Of a DNA stretch of 64,000 bases, positions 46,064-52,781 are shown piece by piece. Origin of the DNA: Planomonospora parontospora (GTDB taxonomy: Bacteria > Actinomycetota > Actinomycetes > Streptosporangiales > Streptosporangiaceae); contig BMQD01000003.1 in assembly GCA_014647935.1 (NCBI GenBank), forward strand, positions 124,001 to 188,000. Reading direction: 5' to 3'. Every line of letters starts with the position of its first letter. Within the stretch, counting starts at the first letter, position 1. Under the pieces are notes generated by a model that saw only the letters and a program-made list of their open reading frames with translations, was not told where the DNA came from and did no database searches. The position numbers were made by a program, and so were the translations under genes.

Positions 46064-46154
46064 GGCGATACCCCTGAACGGATCGGAGCCGGGCCTTTCT
46101 CGATTCACTCGTCATCACGGGACCTCCCGATGTGACGTGATTGGATGGCGCTTT

Positions 46155-46182
46155 CCTATAGCTCGGGGAAAGCCTGCGTCAA
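46155..46182 (-). promoter_or_regulatory. Sigma-70-type promoter of the importer operon
   Basis: On the minus strand TTGACG (46177-46182) and TATAGG (46155-46160) are separated by 16 bp. GCCTGC/GCAGGC arms (46172-46177, 46189-46194) straddle the -35 and may be an operator. Predicted leader about 85 nt. Confidence 0.6.
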
Positions 46183-46298
46183 CCCTTTGCAGGCGTTACT
46201 TCATCGTTACCGATATATCGACAACACTGTTTTCCCAGGTGGAGCGGTTAACGCAAGGTTTCGGAGAATAAAGGATCTTGTAACAATTGCTGCGTTGC

Positions 46299-46312
46299 TA
46301 CAAGCGGTTGCA
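46299..46312. promoter_or_regulatory. LacI-type operator upstream of the importer operon
   Basis: TACAAGCGGTTGCA matches TGNAANCGNTTNCA at all but one fixed position. About 140 bp upstream of the promoter -35. Confidence 0.55.
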
Positions 46313-46371
46313 GCGGGGGAGGTGACACAGCCGGTCATAGGATGAATCCATTGCCGGATGGGAATCTCCGG

Positions 46372-46405
46372 AGAGTCTCGATGAAAAAATCGGTCACGAG
46401 ACTCT
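46372..46405 (-). terminator. Hairpin after galM
   Basis: 9-bp arms AGAGTCTCG (46372-46380) and CGAGACTCT (46397-46405) around an A/T-rich 16-nt loop, 24 bp past the galM stop. Confidence 0.55.
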
Positions 46406-46429
46406 TTCTAGCGGCAAACCAGACCTGAA

Positions 46430-47425
46430 TCAGCCGGTGAAGCGGTAGACGGTCGTCGAGGCGTACTCCTCCCCGGGCCGGAGCACGGTGGAGGGGTAGT
46501 CCGGCCGGTTCGGTGAGTCGGGGAAGTGCTGCGTCTCCAGGCAGAGCCCGGCGTGCCTGCCGTACGGCGTGGCGACGCCGTCGAGCATGTGCCCGGTGTA
46601 GAACTGGACCCCCGGCTCGCTGGTCGTCACCTCCATCACCCGGCCGCTCACCGGCTCCTCGACCCGCATCGTGGCGCCGGGCCGGAGCGCGTAGCAGTGG
46701 TCATAGCATCCCTCCAGCCGGGCGCCCACGGCCGCCGGCCGGGTGAAGTCGTACGGCGTGCCCGCCACCGGCGCGGGCGCCCCGGGCAGGGGGATCTTCC
46801 CCTCGTCGACCGGCAGGTAGTGGTCGGCCTCGATGGTGACGACGTGGCCGAGGACGTCGCCCGAGCCCGCCAGGTTGAAGTACGAGTGGTTGGTCAGGTT
46901 GAGCACGGTCGGCGCGTCGGTGGTGGCGCGGTAGTCGATCCGCAGCTCGTCGAGGTCGGTCAGGGTGTAGGTGACCGAGGCGGTGAGCGTGCCCGGGTAG
47001 CCCTCCTCGCCGTCCGCGCTGACCAGGACCAGCCGGACGGAGCGCCCGCCGTCCGCCTCGGCCCGCCAGACCCGCTTGTCGAACCCGGTCTCGCCGCCGT
47101 GCAGGCTGTGCCCGTTGTTGTTGAGCGGCAGCCGGTGCTCGGCGCCGTCGAGGGTGAAGCGCCCGCCGGCGATGCGGTTGCCGTACCGGCCGACCACGGC
47201 GCCGAAGTAGCGGCTCCGGGTCAGGTAGTCGGTCACGGTGGGCAGGCCGAGCACGACGTCGGTCCCGTCGGGCAGCTCGATCGACTGGATGATCGCGCCC
47301 AGGGTGAGGACGCCCACCCGGAGCCGGCCGTTCGACAGCATGTGCCGGTCCACGGCCTCTCCGGCGGGGGTGGTCCCGAATCTCGCGACCTCGGGGGCGG
47401 CGGGGGTGGTGGTCTCGGATCTCAC
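46430..47425 (-). CDS. galM: Aldose 1-epimerase (mutarotase)
   Basis: 331 residues, galactose-mutarotase beta-supersandwich. Conserved: RYGNRIAGGRF, NNGHSLHGGETGFDKRVW (first His), LNLTNHSYFNLAG (catalytic His), and C-terminal LCLETQHFPDSPN (catalytic Glu). Interconverts anomers of aldoses or uronates before oxidation. GTG start at 47425. Divergent from the oxidative operon, sharing a 306-bp control region. Confidence 0.93.
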   Translation of the reverse strand: MRSETTTPAAPEVARFGTTPAGEAVDRHMLSNGRLRVGVLTLGAIIQSIELPDGTDVVLGLPTVTDYLTRSRYFGAVVGRYGNRIAGGRFTLDGAEHRLPLNNNGHSLHGGETGFDKRVWRAEADGGRSVRLVLVSADGEEGYPGTLTASVTYTLTDLDELRIDYRATTDAPTVLNLTNHSYFNLAGSGDVLGHVVTIEADHYLPVDEGKIPLPGAPAPVAGTPYDFTRPAAVGARLEGCYDHCYALRPGATMRVEEPVSGRVMEVTTSEPGVQFYTGHMLDGVATPYGRHAGLCLETQHFPDSPNRPDYPSTVLRPGEEYASTTVYRFTG

Positions 47426-47567
47426 GGTGGGCTCGCTCTCTGCGTCGGTTCCCTGGAAGGCGGGGCGGGCTCGTCGGCACCGGGGCGCGGGCGTCCCGCC
47501 CGCGGCACCGTAACGCAGGCGATCGCGCGGCTACCAGCCTTCACCAGGGGGTCGACTGCCCTTTTGC

Positions 47568-47581
47568 TGCTACCGGTTGTG
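47568..47581. promoter_or_regulatory. Weak LacI-type operator
   Basis: TGCTACCGGTTGTG, half conserved relative to TGNAANCGNTTNCA; 10 of 14 positions shared with the site at 47676. Confidence 0.4.
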
Positions 47582-47675
47582 ATGATCGCTGCAGGCCTTC
47601 ATCACATATGACCAGTTCAGAGCGGTAGTCGAAATTGCTCCCTTGACGTTTCCCGGAGTTGACGACACTGTTTGG

Positions 47676-47689
47676 TGCAACTGGTTGCA
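47676..47689. promoter_or_regulatory. LacI-type operator ahead of the oxidation operon
   Basis: TGCAAC-TG-GTTGCA, perfect 6-bp arms, 43 bp before the first gene and next to TTGACG (-35-like). Shares 11 of 14 positions with the importer site. Confidence 0.65.
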
Positions 47690-47731
47690 GTCCTCGGGCT
47701 CGCCCGCGACTGCCAGAAGGGAAAGACACCC

Positions 47732-48613
47732 GTGAGCAGAACTCTTGTCACCGGGAGCGCCGGGCGCCTCGGGCGCAGCGTCGTGTCCGCACTCGCCGCC
47801 GCCGGTCACGAGGTGATCGGCGTGGACAACATGCCGGGCACCCCGACGGACGCCGCCGACAGCCTCCCCGCCGACCTGACCGATCTCGGTGAGGCGTACG
47901 AGGTGATCGCGCGGTTCCGGCCGGACGCCGTGGTGCACCTGGCGGCCATCGCCACCCCGTTCAGCCGCAGCGACCAGGTGATCTTCCAGACCAACACGAG
48001 ACTGGCCTTCAACGTCTGCGACGCGTCGGTGGCGCTGGGCGTGGGCAAGGTGATCGTGGCCAGCAGCCCGACCGTCATCGGGTACGGCTCGCCGGGCGGC
48101 TGGACCCCCTCCTACCTGCCCCTCGACGAGGACCACCCCTCGCAGCCGTGGAACGCCTACAGCCTGTCGAAGCACGTGGCGGAGGAGACGATGCGCTCCT
48201 TCGCGCGCACCGCCGCGACGAAGCTGGCGGCGGTGCGGCCCTGCTTCGTGATCGCGCCGGAGGAGTGGGAGGGCGCGCCGACCCAGTCGGGGCACACGGT
48301 GACCGAGCGGCTGGACCGGCCGGAGATCGCCGGGGTCTCGCTGTTCAACTACATCGACGCTCGCGACGCGGCCGACCTGTTCATCACCCTCCTGGACCGG
48401 TTGCCCGAGCTGCCGAACGGCGAGACCTTCTTCGCCGGGGCCGCCGACGCGCTGGCCCGCGGGCCGCTGGCGGAGCTGCTGCCGCAGGTCATGCCCTCCA
48501 CCGCGGGCCTCGCCGCCGGTCTCACCGGCACCGCGCCGGCCTTCTCGTCCGCCAAGGCCGAGCGCATGCTGGGCTGGCAGGCCAAGCGCAGCTGGCGCAC
48601 CGAGCTCGCCTGA
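47732..48613 (+). CDS. NAD-dependent epimerase/dehydratase-family protein, probable uronate dehydrogenase
   Basis: 293-residue extended SDR: cofactor motif VTGSAGRLGRSV, Asp after the second strand (VIGVDNMP) indicating NAD, VVHLAAIATPF, and catalytic YSLSK (YxxxK). Uronate dehydrogenases belong to this superfamily and oxidise galacturonate or glucuronate to aldarolactones. The call rests on context: next come a KdgD-like dehydratase, an acid-sugar dehydratase and a semialdehyde dehydrogenase. A UDP-sugar epimerase-like role cannot be excluded. GTG start with AAGGGAAAG about 8 bp upstream. Confidence 0.75.
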   Translation: MSRTLVTGSAGRLGRSVVSALAAAGHEVIGVDNMPGTPTDAADSLPADLTDLGEAYEVIARFRPDAVVHLAAIATPFSRSDQVIFQTNTRLAFNVCDASVALGVGKVIVASSPTVIGYGSPGGWTPSYLPLDEDHPSQPWNAYSLSKHVAEETMRSFARTAATKLAAVRPCFVIAPEEWEGAPTQSGHTVTERLDRPEIAGVSLFNYIDARDAADLFITLLDRLPELPNGETFFAGAADALARGPLAELLPQVMPSTAGLAAGLTGTAPAFSSAKAERMLGWQAKRSWRTELA

Positions 48614-48676
48614 AGCCGAGCCTCCCCGAAAACAGACTTTCCCGAAGCAGAGCCTTCCCGAAGGGAACGACCGACC

Positions 48677-49561
48677 ATGAATCTCAGCGGAGTCCTGTTC
48701 TTCCCCGTGACGCCGTTCGACGCCGAGGGCGCGCTGGCCGAGGACGCGCTGGCCGAGCACATCGGCCGGAACCTGGAGCACCGCCCGGGCGGCGTCTTCG
48801 TCGCCTGCGGCACCGGGGAGTTCTCCGCGCTGTCCCAGGCCGAGCACACCCGCGCCGTCGAGGTGGCGGTCAAGACCGTCCAGGGCGCGGTGCCGGTGCT
48901 CGCGGGCGCGGGCGGCCCGCTCGGCGCGGCCCTGGAGCAGGCCCGCGCGGCCCGCGCCGCGGGCGCCGACGGCCTGCTGCTCATGCCGCCCTACCTGATG
49001 CTCGGCAGCCGCGCCGGATTCGCCGAGTACGTCCGCGCGGTCGCCGCGGAGCTGCCCGTCATCGTCTACCAGCGCGGCGCGCTGGTGCTGGAGCCCGACG
49101 CGGTGGTGGAGCTGGCCCGCATCCCCGGCGTCATCGGACTCAAGGACGGGCTGGGCGACATCGACCGCTTCCAGCGCACCGTGCTGGCGGTCCGGCGGGA
49201 GATCGGCCCGGACTTCACCTTCTTCAACGGCCTGCCGACCGCCGAGCTCACCATGCCGGCCTACCGCGGCCTCGGCGTGGAGCTGTACTCCTCGGCCGTC
49301 TTCGCCTTCGCCCCGGAGATCGCCACCGCCTACTTCGACGGCGGCGACCTGAGCGAGCGGCTGCTGACCGAGTTCTACGCGCCCCTGGTCGAGCTGCGCG
49401 GCAAGGGCCCGGGCTACGCGGTCGCGCTGGTCAAGGCGGGCCTGCGGCTGCGCGGCCTGGACGTCGGCCCGGTCCGGGCGCCGCTGACCGACCTCACCCC
49501 CGAGCACCTGGCGGAGCTCGACGAGATCATCAAGCGCGGCCTCGCCCTGGTGTCCGAATGA
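48677..49561 (+). CDS. kdgD: 5-dehydro-4-deoxyglucarate dehydratase (DHDPS superfamily)
   Basis: Decarboxylates and dehydrates 5-keto-4-deoxyglucarate to 2-oxoglutarate semialdehyde. 294 residues, TIM barrel: LFFPVTPFDAEG, ACGTGEFSALS, Tyr131 in VIVYQRG and Schiff-base Lys156 in VIGLKDGLGD. GTGEFSAL and the FNGLPTAE segment are features of KdgD rather than DapA. Overlaps the next gene (ATGA). Fits between the acid-sugar dehydratase and the semialdehyde dehydrogenase. Confidence 0.88.
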   Translation: MNLSGVLFFPVTPFDAEGALAEDALAEHIGRNLEHRPGGVFVACGTGEFSALSQAEHTRAVEVAVKTVQGAVPVLAGAGGPLGAALEQARAARAAGADGLLLMPPYLMLGSRAGFAEYVRAVAAELPVIVYQRGALVLEPDAVVELARIPGVIGLKDGLGDIDRFQRTVLAVRREIGPDFTFFNGLPTAELTMPAYRGLGVELYSSAVFAFAPEIATAYFDGGDLSERLLTEFYAPLVELRGKGPGYAVALVKAGLRLRGLDVGPVRAPLTDLTPEHLAELDEIIKRGLALVSE

Positions 49562-50610
49562 TCAAGGATTTGAAGACCACCCTGCGGTCGGCGCCGCTGC
49601 GCCGGCCCTGGGGTGCGGACGTGCCGTACAACCACGTGATCGTGTGCGAGGTCACGCTGGAGGACGGGCGGACCGGCACCGGTTTCTCCTGGACGCCGCA
49701 GATCGGCGCGCACGCCGTGCGGGCCCTGCTGGACAACGACGTCCGCGAGGCGCTGATCGGCCTGCCCGCCCACCCGGGCGTGGTCTGGGACCGGCTCGCG
49801 GTCCACCTGAGCGAGGCCGGGCGCGGCGGGCTGGCCACGGTCGCGATGGCCGGGGTGGACCTGGCGCTGTGGGACCTGCGCTGCGGGGAGTCCTCCCTGG
49901 TGGACGTGCTCGGCCCGCGCCGGGAGAGCCTCCCGGTGTACGGCAGCGGCGTCAACCTGCACTACTCCCTGGACGAACTGGTCGAGCAGGCCGGCCGCTG
50001 GAAGGCCGCGGGCTACCCTGCGGTCAAGATGAAGGTGGGAAAGCCCGATCTGGCCGAGGACGTCGAGCGGGTGGCCGCGGTCCGCGAGGCCGTCGGCCCC
50101 GGCACGATCCTGATGATCGACGCCAACCAGCGCTGGGACCTGCACCGGGCCCGCCGCGCGATCGCCGCGCTGGAGCCGTACGGCCTGCACTGGATCGAGG
50201 AGCCGCTGCCCGCCGACGACGTCGCCGCCCACGTGGAGCTGCGGCGGAGCATCGACGTGCCGGTGGCGGTGGGCGAGAACGTCTACACCGTGCACGGCTT
50301 CCGCGACCTGCTCACCGCGGGCGCCTGCGACGTGGTCCAGCCCAACGTGGTCAGGGTCGGCGGGATCACCCCGTTCCTGCGCGTGGCCGAGCTGGCCCGC
50401 GCCTTCGACGTGCCGGTCTACCCGCACCTGCTGACCGAGCTCTCCGGGCAGCTCGCCCTCACCCTGCACCACCCCGTCATGGTGGAGCTGGTGGAGGACG
50501 CCTCCCTGTCGGACCTGGGACTGCTGGCCGCGCCGTACCCGGTGGAGATCACCGGCGCGGAGCTGCGCTCGGCGGGCCGTCCGGGACTGGGGCTGACATG
50601 GACGGGGTGA
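49558..50610 (+). CDS. Enolase-superfamily acid-sugar dehydratase/cycloisomerase (mandelate-racemase subgroup)
   Basis: 350 residues: capping domain, then a modified barrel with the KxK pair Lys157/Lys159 (VKMKVGKPD), metal ligands Asp188 (IDANQRW), Glu214 (EEPLP) and Glu240 (VGENVYT), and a catalytic-type His290 (YPHLL). Members with KxK and His include galactarate/glucarate dehydratases and galactarolactone cycloisomerases; either fits between uronate dehydrogenase and KdgD. No separate lactonase is visible, which slightly favours cycloisomerase. ATG overlaps the kdgD stop; its own end overlaps the next gene by 13 bp. Confidence 0.85.
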   Translation: MIKDLKTTLRSAPLRRPWGADVPYNHVIVCEVTLEDGRTGTGFSWTPQIGAHAVRALLDNDVREALIGLPAHPGVVWDRLAVHLSEAGRGGLATVAMAGVDLALWDLRCGESSLVDVLGPRRESLPVYGSGVNLHYSLDELVEQAGRWKAAGYPAVKMKVGKPDLAEDVERVAAVREAVGPGTILMIDANQRWDLHRARRAIAALEPYGLHWIEEPLPADDVAAHVELRRSIDVPVAVGENVYTVHGFRDLLTAGACDVVQPNVVRVGGITPFLRVAELARAFDVPVYPHLLTELSGQLALTLHHPVMVELVEDASLSDLGLLAAPYPVEITGAELRSAGRPGLGLTWTG

Positions 50611-52781
50611 CGGAGGGCGGGAAGGACCCGATGGCGGGCTCGGGAACGGACCCGAGGACGGGCTCGGGAACGGGCCCGGGGACGGGCAGGGCTGCGGGAG
50701 CGGCGGACGGCGGGGCGACCCGGGTCGTGCTCGCGGGCGTGTACGGCCACGGCCGGTCGCACCTGGAGAACCTGCGCGGGCTGTCCGCCCGGGGACTGGT
50801 CGAGCTGGTCGGCGTCTGCGACGTGCGCCCGGTGGAGGCCGACTGGCTGCACGGCCTGGGCACCCCCGAGCAGGTGCGCCCCGACGGCCTGGCGGGGCTG
50901 ATCGAGCGCACCGGCGCCGAGGTCACCATTCTGTGCACGCCGATCAACACCCACGCAGACCTCGCCGTGACCGCGCTGGGCGCGGGCTCGCACCTGCTGC
51001 TGGAGAAGCCGCCCGCGGCCTCGCTGGCCGCCTTCGAGCGGATCGCCGCGGCGGTGGCGGAGACCGGGCTGGCCTGCCAGGTCGGCTTCCAGAGCCTCGC
51101 CTCCGCGGCGATCCCCGCGCTGCGCAAGCGGATCGCCTCCGGAGAGCTCGGCGAGGTCCGCGGCATCGGGGTGGCGGGCGCCTGGGAGCGGCCCGCCGAG
51201 TACTACACCCGCTCGGCGTGGTCGGGCCGGCGGCGGCTGGACGGCCAGGACGTGGTGGACGGCGCGCTCACCAACCCGTTCGCGCACGCGACGGCCACCG
51301 CGCTGGCGGTCGCCGGCGCCGAGGAGCGCGGCGCGGTCGCCTCCGTCGAGCTGGAGATGTTCCACGCCAACCCGATCGAGGCGGACGACACCTCCACGGC
51401 CCGGATCCGCCTGGCGGACGGCCGGGTGATCACCGTGGCCGTGACGCTCTGCTCGACGGGGCGCACCGAGCCGTACCTGATCGTGCACGGCTCGGCGGGC
51501 ACCGCCCGGCTGACCTACACCACCGACGAGCTCGACGGGACCGTCCACCCCCGGGCGAACCTGCTGGAGAACCTGGTCGAGCACGTCAGGACCGGGGTGG
51601 AGCTGCTGGTGCCGCTGGTCCGCACCGGCGCCTTCATGGAGTTCATGGAGGCGGTACGGCTGGCGCCCGACCCGCTGCCGATCGCGGACGAGCACCAGGT
51701 GCTCCACCCCGACCGGCGGGAACTGCCCGGTATCAAGGCGCTGACGGACGCGAGCGCCGAGCGGCTGGCCCTCTTCTCCGAGCTGGGCGTGGCCTGGGCG
51801 GCCCGGCGGGAGCTGAGCGTGGCGGGGACGCCGGTCGCGTCCTACGTGTGGCGCCCCGACCTGCCCGCCGCCGATTCACCGCGGCCGTACCTGCACCCGG
51901 TGCGGACCCGGGGCGGGGTGCCGGTCACCGAGTTCCGCCCCGACGACCACGTCCACCACCTGGGCGTCAGCCTGGCCATCGCGGACGTCGGCGCGGTGAA
52001 CTTCTGGGGCGGCCGGACCTTCGTCCGTGATCAGGGCGCGACCTGGCTGGACGACCACGGCCGGCAGCGGCACGACGCCTTCGAGGAGGTCGAGGGCGGG
52101 TTCGCCGAGGAGCTGACCTGGATCGGCCCCGACGGCGCGACCGTCGCCCGGGAGCGGCGGACCGTTCTGGCGGTGCCGGTGCCGGTGTCACCGCCGGCTC
52201 CGGAGGGCGCGGCGGGGACATCCGGCCCGTCGGGGACCGGGGCACCGGACCCGGGCGCGGGCGGGGCCTGGGCGCTGGACTTCGCCTTCGAGCTCACCGT
52301 GCGCGAGCCGCTGGAGATCAAGAGCTCGGCCTGCAAGGGACGGCCGGGCGCCGGGTACGGCGGGTTCTTCTGGCGGGCGCCCAAGGAGTCGGCGAACCTG
52401 GCGGTGTTCACCGCCGGGGCCGAGGGCGAGCAGGCCGTGCACGGCAGCGTCACCCCCTGGCTGGCGCTGGTGTCCGACGCCTGGAGCCTGGTCTTCGTCC
52501 AGGTCGGCGCGGTGGACCCGTGGTTCGTGCGGGTCGCCGAGTACCCCGGCGTCGGCCCGGCCCTCGCCTGGGACCGCCCGCTGCCCGTCGCGGACACGCT
52601 GACCCGGCGGGTGGTCACGGTCGTGGCGGACGGCCGGCTCGACCGGGCCGCCGCCGCGCGCCTGGCGGAGGCCGCCGGTACGGCGGGCACCGCCGACCCG
52701 GCCGGAACCGGGACCCCCGGGGTGGCAGCGGGCGCGGCCGGGACCGGTGCCCCGGCGGAATCGGCCGGGGAGGCGCCGTGA
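50598..52781 (+). CDS. Gfo/Idh/MocA oxidoreductase fused to a DUF6807 (PmoA-like) domain
   Basis: 727-residue two-domain protein. A Gly/Thr/Asp low-complexity lead (about 1-40) precedes a Gfo/Idh/MocA module (about 42-400: VVLAGVYGHGRSHLENL, LCTPINTHADLAV, LLLEKPPAAS). This is followed by a beta-rich module (about 420-700) beginning SYVWRPDLP...YLHPVRTRGGVPVTEFRPDDHVHHLGVSLA, the DUF6807 signature (His-rich DHVHH). Both families occur near sugar-degradation genes but are usually separate. An Ala/Gly/Thr-rich tail ends at the GTGA overlap with the next gene. Substrate unknown. Confidence 0.82.
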   Translation: MDGVTEGGKDPMAGSGTDPRTGSGTGPGTGRAAGAADGGATRVVLAGVYGHGRSHLENLRGLSARGLVELVGVCDVRPVEADWLHGLGTPEQVRPDGLAGLIERTGAEVTILCTPINTHADLAVTALGAGSHLLLEKPPAASLAAFERIAAAVAETGLACQVGFQSLASAAIPALRKRIASGELGEVRGIGVAGAWERPAEYYTRSAWSGRRRLDGQDVVDGALTNPFAHATATALAVAGAEERGAVASVELEMFHANPIEADDTSTARIRLADGRVITVAVTLCSTGRTEPYLIVHGSAGTARLTYTTDELDGTVHPRANLLENLVEHVRTGVELLVPLVRTGAFMEFMEAVRLAPDPLPIADEHQVLHPDRRELPGIKALTDASAERLALFSELGVAWAARRELSVAGTPVASYVWRPDLPAADSPRPYLHPVRTRGGVPVTEFRPDDHVHHLGVSLAIADVGAVNFWGGRTFVRDQGATWLDDHGRQRHDAFEEVEGGFAEELTWIGPDGATVARERRTVLAVPVPVSPPAPEGAAGTSGPSGTGAPDPGAGGAWALDFAFELTVREPLEIKSSACKGRPGAGYGGFFWRAPKESANLAVFTAGAEGEQAVHGSVTPWLALVSDAWSLVFVQVGAVDPWFVRVAEYPGVGPALAWDRPLPVADTLTRRVVTVVADGRLDRAAAARLAEAAGTAGTADPAGTGTPGVAAGAAGTGAPAESAGEAP

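Larger units (their letters stand above)
46064..46429. other. 366-bp control region of the importer operon
   Basis: Relatively AT-rich. Holds a promoter (46155-46182), direct CGTTAC repeats 11 bp apart near 46195-46211, a LacI-type operator (46299-46312) and the galM terminator (46372-46405). No gene seen. Confidence 0.65.
47426..47731. other. 306-bp divergent control region (galM / uronate oxidation operon)
   Basis: Two LacI-type sites (47568-47581, 47676-47689) and TTGACG -35-like elements at 47643 and 47660. No gene seen. Confidence 0.6.
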
